A stretch of DNA of 23,284 bases from a virus, in the IMG/VR virus record IMGVR_UViG_3300022821_000118, positions 1 through 23,284 of that record; one strand, given 5' to 3'. Below are positions 15,568 to 21,862 of this stretch, piece by piece. Positions within the stretch are counted from its first letter, which is position 1. Every line of letters begins with the position of its first letter. Below the pieces are notes generated by a model. The model was not told the origin of the DNA and did no database searches. It was given only the letters and a program-made list of their open reading frames with translations. The position numbers and the translations under genes are program-made.

Positions 15568-15882
15568 TTATTCTCCTTTGATTAAGTCTGTGAATAACTT
15601 TTTTAGTTCTGGATCATCACCTTGCAGTTCTACAACTGTTGCTGGAAAAGATACTTCTTCTGTTTCTTTCGCTGCCGTTGCTCCTCTCTTCATCCTTATT
15701 AAGAAGTTCAAGTAATCATCGTGTCTCGCTTGCAATCTCATAAGCTCTTCTAATTCATCGTTACTGAACCATAAGCCTTTGCGATTATCTTGTACTTCTG
15801 CTTTGTGAACAGGAGTCCCACTATTCCCTATAACCCTATCGTCTTTCTCTTGAGTGTATCCACCAATAAAATTATGTTTCAT
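15568..15882 (-). CDS. Hypothetical protein, 104 residues
   Basis: It begins in an ATGA overlap with the stop of the P-loop ATPase gene, with GGAGAGATGA just upstream, so it is probably translated together with it. The product is charged, with a helical centre (SNDELEELMRLQARHDDYLN) and an acidic end (DDPELKKLFTDLIKGE). No family recognised. Tight coupling to the ATPase gene suggests a partner or loader role, but this is a guess. Confidence 0.6.
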   Translation of the reverse strand: MKHNFIGGYTQEKDDRVIGNSGTPVHKAEVQDNRKGLWFSNDELEELMRLQARHDDYLNFLIRMKRGATAAKETEEVSFPATVVELQGDDPELKKLFTDLIKGE

Positions 15883-17093
15883 TCTTCATCTCTCCAACTG
15901 TTAGGATCAAAACTAGCAGGTACGCTCTCATCAAGAACACCAATCTGACTATCCTTAAGCAAAGATACCATGTCATCATAATCTTGTATTGCTTCATCAA
16001 ACAAATCAATATACTCATCATACTCAATCTGACTCTCACAATATTGGTCTATCAACCAAGCAATCTCAAAATAGATTTGTCTACGCCTACCTCGATGTTT
16101 TAGTTTAGTGTGAGTAACCCACTTCCTTTCCAAACTATTAGTTAACCTAGCATCTTGCAAGTACAATAACATCTTAGCATAATTAATATACTTCATCTTA
16201 TTCTCTTCAGCAACCTGCTTAATATCAAACTTTTTATCGAACTGCTCAGTCAAAACACCTTTAAGCTTAACCTTAAGAAACCTATCATCAATAGCCTTAT
16301 TATTACTAAATATGTACTCAAAATAATCTTTAGCAGGATCCTTATAATTAGTAGTGTTATTGTATAGGAAGGTTATTGATTGTATCAAACAACTATAACT
16401 CTGCTTAGTATTAGCACTCTTTAAAGCACCGTTAATGTACCTACTCTTCCCACCACCTATTTGTAAGGCGAACTCTTCAATGATGTCTCTAACCTCTTTC
16501 TTACAACGATGAGTCTCATCAAAAACCATGTTCCCACTACCATTAATTTGGTTTAAGACTCCTGGAATACTTCTTGGTTTGAACACTGGACTCTTATCTG
16601 TTAGGTAGTGTATTAAGTCAAAGATACTACTCTTACCGAATGCACTATCTGTAGAGATACAAACATAAATCTTACTAATATAACCAACTAAAGAAAGTAT
16701 CTTAGCGAAAGTCCATTGTTTAGGATCAGAATGTTCAAAAGGAGCAAAGTCATCTATCAACTCTCTAATAGTCATAGTTTGTTGAGGGATAATCTTGAAA
16801 GCTTTAGGAGCTAAAAGTCTAAACACCACATCGTCTCTGTCTTTTAACTCTTCTATCTTATCACCATAACGTAAAGGCATAGAATCAACAAAGTCCTCAT
16901 CAATCCAATACTTCTTACGATTCTTCTTAGCAAAGAACCCTCTTATATCAACTATAGTACCATCCTTTCTTGAGAACTCAATCTCTTTAAGAGTATCAGT
17001 TGTTAACTCATGCTCATAAAGTAAAGTACTGAATAAGTTAGAATTGTGTAAAGATAAGGTATCCATTAACCATTTCTGCTTGTAGTCTTCCAT
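15879..17093 (-). CDS. Divergent P-loop ATPase, probable replicative helicase-like protein
   Basis: A 404-residue protein with GGAGA upstream. A P-loop lies at 147-156 (STDSAFGKSS): the GKS is intact, but the first Gly of GxxxxGK[ST] is Thr. Walker B follows at NMVFDETH (188-195) and a sensor-1-like Asn at TFLYNN (241-246). DDRFLKVKL (269-277) has the Arg of a sensor-2 or arginine-finger segment. This order fits AAA+/SF3/MCM-like helicases. The N-terminal 120 residues are unrecognised, with no primase motif seen, and the C-terminus is helical. It lies in the early arm with an SSB-like gene and an Hjc-like nuclease, which fits genome replication. The exact family needs a profile search. Confidence 0.6.
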   Translation of the reverse strand: MEDYKQKWLMDTLSLHNSNLFSTLLYEHELTTDTLKEIEFSRKDGTIVDIRGFFAKKNRKKYWIDEDFVDSMPLRYGDKIEELKDRDDVVFRLLAPKAFKIIPQQTMTIRELIDDFAPFEHSDPKQWTFAKILSLVGYISKIYVCISTDSAFGKSSIFDLIHYLTDKSPVFKPRSIPGVLNQINGSGNMVFDETHRCKKEVRDIIEEFALQIGGGKSRYINGALKSANTKQSYSCLIQSITFLYNNTTNYKDPAKDYFEYIFSNNKAIDDRFLKVKLKGVLTEQFDKKFDIKQVAEENKMKYINYAKMLLYLQDARLTNSLERKWVTHTKLKHRGRRRQIYFEIAWLIDQYCESQIEYDEYIDLFDEAIQDYDDMVSLLKDSQIGVLDESVPASFDPNSWRDEE

Positions 17094-17094
17094 C

Positions 17095-17394
17095 TTAATA
17101 GTTCTCCGCTGTATCTAGTTTAGCCACTGTCTTCTTACCTTTCTTCTTCGATGATTTGCCTTTAACAAACTTTCTAGCTGCACCAATAGGAAACATATTA
17201 CCTACAGGATACATAGTTCCATTAGGATAAACTCTGAACTTCTGTGCGAAAGTATATTCTTTAGGAGAATTATCAACTTCAGGAGTTTTATCAGCTAATA
17301 GCTTTGCTTTAGCACTTTCCTCACCTTTCCTTAGTAAGTCTCTAGTGAAGTCTTCTCTTTTTTTTATGTGATCTACGTCTTCAGGGTTCATCAT
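17095..17394 (-). CDS. Small basic protein, 99 residues
   Basis: The start at 17394 (ATGATG) has a weak AGAGAAG site; an upstream TTG at 17454 would lengthen the frame by 20 residues but is not preceded by a better site. The product has an acidic helical N-terminus (NPEDVDHIKKREDFTRDLLR), a repeat-like YPNGTMYPVGNMFPIG turn region, and a very basic tail (KGKSSKKKGKKTVAK) that suggests nucleic-acid contact. It ends 1 base before the ATPase gene. Function unknown. Confidence 0.6.
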   Translation of the reverse strand: MMNPEDVDHIKKREDFTRDLLRKGEESAKAKLLADKTPEVDNSPKEYTFAQKFRVYPNGTMYPVGNMFPIGAARKFVKGKSSKKKGKKTVAKLDTAENY

Positions 17395-17497
17395 TTTCTT
17401 CTCTTTTAATAATAAAAGCGACGGGAATCTTTTACTTGACACGCCCAATCTCAATCAAGTGTAGGTTTACTAGTACATTACAATCCAGCAAGAAAGC

Positions 17498-17610
17498 AAC
17501 AACAATGGGTGACTTTGAATCCACCACTACTTCATTAACATTGGATAGTTGTTACCGACTACAACACATAGTGGTTTTTTGGCTACTTTTCCCTTAGCGA
17601 TATGTGTTGT
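17498..17610 (-). other. Intergenic region with perfect 10-bp inverted repeat and further stems
   Basis: The 230-base gap between 17394 and 17625 has no convincing gene. ACAACACATA at 17561-17570 pairs perfectly with TATGTGTTGT at 17601-17610 around a 30-base loop that itself has a GCTA/TAGC stem. A second set of short stems lies alongside: 17498-17511 can pair in order with 17522-17525, 17539-17543 and 17549-17553. No T run follows. It may be a leader RNA structure, an operator or a replication-origin element; none can be chosen from sequence. Confidence 0.4.
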
Positions 17611-17624
17611 TCTTGTTTCTGGAT

Positions 17625-17873
17625 CTACTTAATAATTTTCTTTTTCTTTACTGATGCAAAATGATAGATTATGTTAGGTATAAATAAGGTCCACCACCCA
17701 ATCAATATTAGTATCCAGAAGTGTCCCCATCCTGTTGCAGTATTCTTCTTCATTAAGAAAAACTCTGGTGTTTCTTCCACTAACTCATAATCATTAGCTA
17801 GCCACATTTTCATGTCTCTTTTAGCTTCTACTCTATCTTCTTTTTCTTGTTTACTAAATTTTTCTTTTACCAT
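17625..17873 (-). CDS. Small membrane protein, 82 residues
   Basis: The start at 17873 is set by GGAGG 7 bases upstream; the frame continues upstream but that part overlaps the structured leader and is not needed. The product has a charged N-terminal helix (FSKQEKEDRVEAKRDMKMWL), then a segment TGWGHFWILILIGWWTLF with IPNIIYHFASV (about 48-76), i.e. one long or two short membrane helices, and a basic KKKKIIK end that would lie in the cytoplasm. Function unknown. Confidence 0.65.
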   Translation of the reverse strand: MVKEKFSKQEKEDRVEAKRDMKMWLANDYELVEETPEFFLMKKNTATGWGHFWILILIGWWTLFIPNIIYHFASVKKKKIIK

Positions 17874-17888
17874 CTTTGTTCCTCCATT

Positions 17889-18001
17889 AAAAAAAAATAT
17901 TGACGTGGTAAAGATTAGTCGAAAAGGGTTGTTGGTGTGTGCGTGTGAGGTGAGATCTTTGTTGGAAGCAAAGAATTTTCTAACCCTTACCATCTCGTCA
18001 A
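17889..18001 (-). ncRNA. Possible structured RNA or leader ending in T9
   Basis: Read on the minus strand, TTGACG (18001-17996), TGGTA (17992-17988), AGGGTT (17987-17982) and an inner hairpin TCTTTG (17974-17969) pair in nested order with CAAAGA (17961-17956), AACCCT (17930-17925), TACCA (17910-17906) and CGTCAA (17905-17900). Bulges are 3 and 14 bases. T9 follows 2 bases after the last stem, then GGAGG and the ATG of the next gene. This is the layout of an intrinsic-terminator-like leader, attenuator, or small RNA end. It starts 5 bases after the preceding stop codon. Confidence 0.45.
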
Positions 18002-18006
18002 AGTGA

Positions 18007-18705
18007 TTATTCTACTCTTTCTTCGTTAGGCATTAAGTCTTCTTCAGGGATTGCTTTGATCTCTTCTTCCTTCGGCTTAAATGCTTCTTTCATGTAACTA
18101 AATACTTTGCTGTATTCTTGATAGTGTTTGTTAAAGAACCAAGTGTTTACTGCGTGAGTTACTGTTCTAGTCTCTACCTTCATCTCTTGATACTTACTCC
18201 AGAACGATTCTAAGGCTTTATCATCCACTTCTTCAGTCTTGGTGTTAGTTGTTGGAGAGGATGTTTGAGTGCTTGTACGCTCCTCTAGTTGCTTCTCCTT
18301 AGACTTAGTGTAATCCTCTTCACTACTGTCTTTAATGAAGAAACAAGTTCTACTATCATGCTTCTTACCATGAGCCTCAAAAGCTTCTTTAACAACATTG
18401 AAACCAACATTGTAATAGTTACCTTCTTCTAAAGCTTTAAGGGTTAATCCTTTACTATCTTCCTTAGTGCCTATAGTGTCAAAACAAGATAATGTAAAAG
18501 GAAATTCTCTCCCAATATCAAACTTTAAAGTGAATAACTTCCAAGTCTTACCACTCTCTTTAGTTGCTTCTTTCTTCAGTTCTTTACCTACATACTTATA
18601 GATTTCAAACTTAGTTATTACTGATTCATCTTTACCATAATCAGTTGTAGCAGACTTACTTTGTAAGTTTGCACTTGATCCGTCTTCTTGTATTTCTTCA
18701 CTCAT
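18007..18705 (-). CDS. Possible single-stranded DNA-binding protein
   Basis: A 232-residue acidic protein. Residues 30-125 are strand-rich (TKFEIYKYVGKEL; KTWKLFTLKFDIGREFPFTL; NYYNVGFNVVKEAF; SRTCFFIKD), compatible with an OB-fold. A Thr/Ser-rich linker (about 135-160) is followed by a helical region (ALESFWSKYQEMKVETRTV) and a very acidic tail (KEEEIKAIPEEDLMPNEE), like the flexible acidic tails that recruit partners in SSBs. It overlaps the 60-residue gene upstream by ATGA. The call is inferred from layout and from the early-gene setting; no diagnostic motif is seen. Confidence 0.4.
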   Translation of the reverse strand: MSEEIQEDGSSANLQSKSATTDYGKDESVITKFEIYKYVGKELKKEATKESGKTWKLFTLKFDIGREFPFTLSCFDTIGTKEDSKGLTLKALEEGNYYNVGFNVVKEAFEAHGKKHDSRTCFFIKDSSEEDYTKSKEKQLEERTSTQTSSPTTNTKTEEVDDKALESFWSKYQEMKVETRTVTHAVNTWFFNKHYQEYSKVFSYMKEAFKPKEEEIKAIPEEDLMPNEERVE

Positions 18706-18884
18706 TGTGTATCACTCTTATTTACAGCATAAGTATTAGCTTCATCAAAGACTTTCTTTGCTTCTGCAAGTACTGTTTCGTTGGTCTCGTCAATCATTTC
18801 TACAGTAACGTCAGGGGTAATAATTCCTTTAACTGATTTACTGAAATTGATTCTTACTCTTTTCTTATAATTTGCTTCAGTCAT
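18702..18884 (-). CDS. Small protein, 60 residues, unknown
   Basis: A GAGG lies 8-9 bases before the ATG. The product starts with a strand (KKRVRINFSKSVKGI) and a Thr/Val strand (TPDVTVEMIDET), followed by a helix (VLAEAKKVFDEANTYAV). It overlaps the following gene by ATGA, so the two are probably made together. The beta-beta-alpha outline is not assigned to a family. Confidence 0.6.
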   Translation of the reverse strand: MTEANYKKRVRINFSKSVKGIITPDVTVEMIDETNETVLAEAKKVFDEANTYAVNKSDTQ

Positions 18885-18894
18885 TTTATTTTCC

Positions 18895-19092
18895 TCATTG
18901 TGGTGGTAACTGAATATTATCAGTTAACGCCTTTAATTGTATTCTAACATTCAAAGCAGTCTTAATAATACTATCAACTGATTCGTCATTACTAATTGTT
19001 AAATTAGTGATCATTCCAGAGAAAGCACCATAACTATACTTATCATTAACTATAAGCTTTAGTTCTTCCAATTCCTTTTCGTTAAGTTCCAT
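18895..19092 (-). CDS. Small protein, 65 residues, unknown
   Basis: The ATG at 19092 has no clear binding site but has a TATA-like box centred about 26 bases before it, so the transcript may be leaderless. The product is acidic and helical (LNEKELEELKLIVNDKYS; SIIKTALNVRIQLKALT). The first gene of a short operon with the 60-residue and SSB-like genes. No family recognised. Confidence 0.6.
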   Translation of the reverse strand: MELNEKELEELKLIVNDKYSYGAFSGMITNLTISNDESVDSIIKTALNVRIQLKALTDNIQLPPQ

Positions 19093-19112
19093 TGTACTTC
19101 ATCTAAAGACAA

Positions 19113-19124
19113 CTAATATATAAA
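19113..19124 (-). promoter_or_regulatory. TATA-box promoter for a leaderless transcript
   Basis: On the minus strand TTTATATATTAG lies at 19124-19113, with its centre about 26 bases before the ATG at 19092. That is the archaeal spacing between TATA box and transcription start, so the mRNA would begin at or next to the start codon. The 34-base gap between genes contains nothing else. Confidence 0.55.
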
Positions 19125-19126
19125 TA

Positions 19127-19558
19127 TTATTGTCCTACACTATATACTTCTTTTTCGCCTTTAATAGAAGCTTTTTCTTTGTCTAAAGATTGTGAGAGGG
19201 AAGGATCAGATAGAAACTTTGCTGCTTTGACCGACAACAGAGGAGACTTTCTTAACCCCTCCCTCCTAAATATAATATCAATAGGTTTTTCCATTAACCC
19301 TTTAAAATAAAGTATTCTCTTCAAAGTATCACCTAAAGACCTTTTAGAAATATCTAAAGTTATTAAAGTATTTTTCATTAAGAAAACTTCTTCCATATCT
19401 TTATTAGCTCTAGCAGTTATTCTATAATAACCATAGTTAGCATGTCTAACTATCTCACCAGCTCCAAAGTTATGAATGTATAAATGAATATCTACATCTA
19501 TAGGTATTTGATCCCAAAATATAGGTAACGCTTCTTCTTCCTCAATTATGGTCTTCAT
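19127..19558 (-). CDS. Paralogous unknown protein A, 143 residues
   Basis: A mixed alpha/beta protein. Its middle matches the gene upstream (19661-19990): a strand block (IPIDVDIHLYIHNFGAGEIV) followed by LKRILYFKGLMEKPIDIIF and an R-x-x-L segment. The shared core is F-K-G-L-x-x-K-P-x-x-I-I-F. It has an extra C-terminal tail of about 35 residues that is polar and probably flexible (SDPSLSQSLDKEKASIKGEK). A weak GAGAAG precedes the ATG. Function unknown. Confidence 0.65.
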   Translation of the reverse strand: MKTIIEEEEALPIFWDQIPIDVDIHLYIHNFGAGEIVRHANYGYYRITARANKDMEEVFLMKNTLITLDISKRSLGDTLKRILYFKGLMEKPIDIIFRREGLRKSPLLSVKAAKFLSDPSLSQSLDKEKASIKGEKEVYSVGQ

Positions 19559-19631
19559 ATTTCTTCTCTGTTTCTTTGTCGGTCATGTGTCTTTGTTTAA
19601 AGCTAACTACTTAATAACTATTGTTAAGATT

Positions 19632-19644
19632 CAAAATATATATT
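19632..19644 (-). promoter_or_regulatory. Possible TATA box in the gap between the paralogues
   Basis: AATATATATTTTG reads on the minus strand at 19644-19632, about 80 bases before the ATG at 19558, which would give a leader of around 50 bases. The 102-base gap also has a 12-base palindrome TACTTTAAAGTA (19657-19668) overlapping the preceding stop. Motif-only evidence. Confidence 0.35.
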
Positions 19645-19660
19645 GTACTTAGGAATTACT

Positions 19661-19990
19661 TTAAAGTAGTGGCTTGATAGAATGTACTGTACCACGTGCT
19701 AAGTTTGTTCTTTCAAAAATTATTCTTACTGGTTTATTCAATAAGCCTTTAAAGTTTAACATCCTGTGAAAATCATTACTAATACGATTAATAGGAATAA
19801 TTAAATAGAACTCAGAATAAGGTAATAAAGATAATTCAAGTACAGAAAAAGGGTTAATGCAAAGGATCTTAACACTCTTTACACCATTGTAACTAAAGAT
19901 TTCTGAATCACCATAAGAAGCTATATCTATAGTTATGTGTACTCTCTCAGGTATCACAGACCAATCTATTATTCTTACATCTTCTAACAC
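19661..19990 (-). CDS. Paralogous unknown protein B, 109 residues
   Basis: The start at 19990 (GTG) is chosen because GGTG lies 7 bases upstream; the GTG at 19996 would sit almost directly on that site. The protein shares the core FKGLLNKPVRIIFER (around residue 80-95) and the preceding strand pattern (VIPERVHITIDIASYGDSEI) with the neighbouring 143-residue gene but lacks its polar tail. Alpha/beta outline, family not recognised. A tandem duplication that has diverged widely. Confidence 0.6.
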   Translation of the reverse strand: MLEDVRIIDWSVIPERVHITIDIASYGDSEIFSYNGVKSVKILCINPFSVLELSLLPYSEFYLIIPINRISNDFHRMLNFKGLLNKPVRIIFERTNLARGTVHSIKPLL

Positions 19991-20026
19991 TTTCACACAC
20001 CTTAAATTTTATTTTTTTAATAAAAA

Positions 20027-20227
20027 TTATTTTTTGAACTCTTTATACTTCTTTTCCATTAACTCTTCAACTAAAGCTTCTTGATAAGATTCTCTCCAAG
20101 ATTCAAACTCTTCAGTTAAGCCTTTAACATCTAAGTATAACTCTGCATCTTGCAACTTTGATAACTCTCTTTTAGTATTATCTAACTCTTTCTCTCTTAA
20201 CATATATTTCTCTTCTGGTTCTTTCAT
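20027..20227 (-). CDS. Coiled-coil protein, 66 residues
   Basis: The start at 20227 is chosen because AGAGGAT lies 5-6 bases upstream; an upstream start at 20245 would overlap the small membrane gene. The product is almost all charged helix (EKYMLREKELDNTKRELSKL, then ESWRESYQEALVEELMEKK), a probable coiled coil. No function can be assigned. Confidence 0.6.
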   Translation of the reverse strand: MKEPEEKYMLREKELDNTKRELSKLQDAELYLDVKGLTEEFESWRESYQEALVEELMEKKYKEFKK

Positions 20228-20237
20228 CTTAATCCTC

Positions 20238-20342
20238 TTAATCAAATATTAAATTACTAATGATCCACCCTACCATAAAACTAACTAATGTTAAGATAAC
20301 CATAAGCATAACGTGTAACCTTGCAAACTCTTTCTTATTCAT
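20238..20342 (-). CDS. Single-pass membrane micro-protein, 34 residues
   Basis: A 34-codon frame that starts inside the end of the previous gene (8-base overlap) and ends 10 bases before the next start. The product begins MNKKEFARLH, then has one hydrophobic helix (VMLMVILTLVSFMVGWIISN) and ends LIFD. A GGTG lies 9 bases upstream. The fit between neighbours and clean membrane topology support it as a real gene. Confidence 0.55.
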   Translation of the reverse strand: MNKKEFARLHVMLMVILTLVSFMVGWIISNLIFD

Positions 20343-20559
20343 CTTCTACACCTTCACGTTTGTATTTATCAATAATAGTTTTTATTGGTTCTGAGAATCT
20401 CTCAGCCATCAAAACTATTTCTTTCTCATTACCGAAATAAACTCCTTTAGATATATAATAATCCATACAACTATTATAAACTTTCATAGTTTCTAAAGGA
20501 TCAATATCGTGGCTGTTCTTGTAATCATTCATTAATTGTGTTAAGTTATTATTATTCAT
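20335..20559 (-). CDS. Small protein, 74 residues, next to transposon right end
   Basis: Starts MNNNNLTQLMNDYKNSHD and continues with helices (METMKVYNSC-like segment; ERFSEPIKTIIDKYKREG). Its ATG is in the ATGA at 20559-20556 that ends the methyltransferase gene and marks the proposed transposon edge. If the element is removed, the ATG is rebuilt from the target ATGA. So the gene probably belonged to the operon before the insertion. Function unknown. Confidence 0.6.
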   Translation of the reverse strand: MNNNNLTQLMNDYKNSHDIDPLETMKVYNSCMDYYISKGVYFGNEKEIVLMAERFSEPIKTIIDKYKREGVEDE

Positions 20560-21197
20560 AATCTTTTAGGCAGGATACCCACTAATTCATTAGTGGGAGG
20601 AATGCCGTCCTCCATTTCTTTACTATCAATCCATCTTAATATTGTATCTCCAGTATATCCTTTTTCAAAAATATACCATGCGTAAAATTGTGTTGTTGCT
20701 TTTAGGTTTTTAAAATCAGCATTCATAGAACATTGTTGCCTAGATGAATGAGCATAAATAAATTTAATATTATATTTTCTAAATAGTTCTCTTCTCTTTT
20801 GACCTTCAATAAATTGTATTTTTAAAAATAAAATTAATTTATTTCCTTTGTTTATTAAACTCATACCTTTTTCTATAAATTCTTCTGCTAATTTAAAAGG
20901 GGGATTTGTTAATATATCCCCATAATGTTTTAAATTTGTTTTTGTAAAATCTAATGGTGTATCTCCATAACCCCTATTTATTAAATCAGAAGAAAAAACT
21001 TTATATTTTTGTTTTTTTAATTCTTCTGACAAATGTCCTTTTCCACAAGCACATTCCCAAATATGTTTATTTAAAATAATATTATCTTTTTTCAATGATT
21101 GTAAGAATAACTTTAATGCTTTTGGATTTGTAGCATAAAAATCGTTATCTTCTCTTTTTGAATTAGGATTTACACCTAACATTAATCCTGCTTTCAT
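20556..21197 (-). CDS. DNA adenine-type methyltransferase, phage Dam-like, within the transposon
   Basis: A 213-residue protein. DFYATNPKAL (19-28) is the opening motif of phage Dam-like methyltransferases. HIWECACGKGHLSEEL (45-60) is the S-adenosylmethionine loop, D71 follows in KVFSSD, and NPPF (98-101) is the catalytic motif of N6-adenine type enzymes. The family usually ends near YAWYIFEKGYTGDTILRWI (172-190). The last 23 residues (DSKEMEDGIPP..., ending LPKRL) go beyond that and are encoded across the transposon right-end hairpin. AGGAG is 7 bases before the ATG, which overlaps the tnpA stop by ATGA. No partner nuclease is next to it. Confidence 0.85.
   Translation of the reverse strand: MKAGLMLGVNPNSKREDNDFYATNPKALKLFLQSLKKDNIILNKHIWECACGKGHLSEELKKQKYKVFSSDLINRGYGDTPLDFTKTNLKHYGDILTNPPFKLAEEFIEKGMSLINKGNKLILFLKIQFIEGQKRRELFRKYNIKFIYAHSSRQQCSMNADFKNLKATTQFYAWYIFEKGYTGDTILRWIDSKEMEDGIPPTNELVGILPKRL
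20569..20606 (-). repeat. Transposon right-end (RE) hairpin
   Basis: CCCACTAAT and ATTAGTGGG pair perfectly around a 2-base loop (20578-20597). GGCA/TGCC extends the stem beyond a 5-by-5 internal loop to 20569-20606. It lies about 18 bases before the proposed right cleavage site (ATGA) and inside the end of the methyltransferase gene. It is the type of subterminal structure bound by TnpA. Confidence 0.65.
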
Positions 21198-21748
21198 AAA
21201 AATACTCCTAATTTAGTTTGATTAGCAAACTTACCTATTTTCTGATTAGGACTTCCAAAGACAGAATACTCAAACACATCTTTTCCTTCTTGCTCGTTAA
21301 TGTATCTCCTTACTGCTTCTTGGCTTACATGACCTGCACTTCCACAATAATATCCTTTAGCCCATAAGTTAGGAAATCTTTTTCCATAACTCCAGAGTAA
21401 GTAAGGTAAGTGTTTGAAACATCTTCTTAGTTGAATACTTGTGTTTCCTTTTAATTGTTTAACAATTTTAAAAGGTGTGTGTTTCGGTTTAGCACCTACG
21501 AATAAGTGTATGTGGTCAGGCATTACTTCTAAAGCCAACATATCTAAATCAAGGTCTTCACATTGTCCTTGAATAATATCTTTAAGCACAGATACCACCT
21601 TCCCTGTTAAGACTTTTCTCCGATACTTTGGAATCCAGATTATATGATAATTGATGTTGTATTTGCAGTGAGAACCTGTCCTCACAGTTGCTATCTTTAC
21701 ATCTAAATTGTACTTTGTTGGATTGAAATGTTTGTATTCGTTTTTCAT
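21194..21748 (-). CDS. tnpA: IS200/IS605 family transposase TnpA (Y1 HUH enzyme)
   Basis: A 184-residue protein. The start is set at ATG 21748: AGGTGA lies 7 bases upstream, while the GTG at 21757 overlaps that site. The family signatures are all present: YNINYHIIWIPKYRRKVL (30-47), the HUH motif PDHIHLFV (H79, H81), the conserved GNTSIQLRR region (101-109), KGYYCGSAGHVSQEAV (131-146), and the catalytic Tyr with a metal-binding Gln in RRYINEQ (Y149, Q153). The enzyme works as a dimer on single-stranded DNA and excises the element as a circle. The tail of about 30 residues beyond the usual end (SVFGSPNQKIG...) is longer than in most relatives. It is coupled to the methyltransferase gene by ATGA. 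Confidence 0.95.
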   Translation of the reverse strand: MKNEYKHFNPTKYNLDVKIATVRTGSHCKYNINYHIIWIPKYRRKVLTGKVVSVLKDIIQGQCEDLDLDMLALEVMPDHIHLFVGAKPKHTPFKIVKQLKGNTSIQLRRCFKHLPYLLWSYGKRFPNLWAKGYYCGSAGHVSQEAVRRYINEQEGKDVFEYSVFGSPNQKIGKFANQTKLGVFL

Positions 21749-21778
21749 AATTATCACCTATAATCAAGTGATAATTAT
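21747..21778 (-). promoter_or_regulatory. Hairpin over the tnpA binding site and start codon
   Basis: A perfect 11-bp stem (ATAATTATCAC with GTGATAATTAT, 10-base loop) covers most of the AGGTGA ribosome-binding site and the A and U of the AUG at 21748. In the mRNA it would keep ribosomes off. IS200 transposase mRNA is known to be limited in this way by a start-site stem. Confidence 0.6.
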
Positions 21779-21790
21779 TCTTTTTAGGTT

Positions 21791-21862
21791 GCATGTTGAA
21801 CGAACCACACATTAAACTTTTCTCTGAAAGGGAACAGTTTAAGTTAAGTGGTTTGTGTATGC
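21791..21862 (-). repeat. Imperfect inverted repeat in the transposon leader
   Basis: Three 4-6 bp stems in order: GCAT (21791) with ATGC (21859), AACCAC (21803) with GTGGTT (21848), TTAAAC (21812) with GTTTAA (21837), separated by small internal loops. Together about 72 bases. In IS200 a leader structure in this place stops read-through transcription from outside and supports a small regulatory RNA. Role here is inferred. Confidence 0.4.

Noticed and set aside
17461-17627. Two open frames on the minus strand that could be one frameshifted small gene (about 33 and 39 codons)
   Set aside because: The first part has no start codon after its in-frame stop, the parts need a frame change, and frames this short are expected by chance.
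19542-19586. A 14-codon ORF overlapping the start of the 143-residue gene
   Set aside because: Too short and without a ribosome-binding site; kept as a curiosity only.
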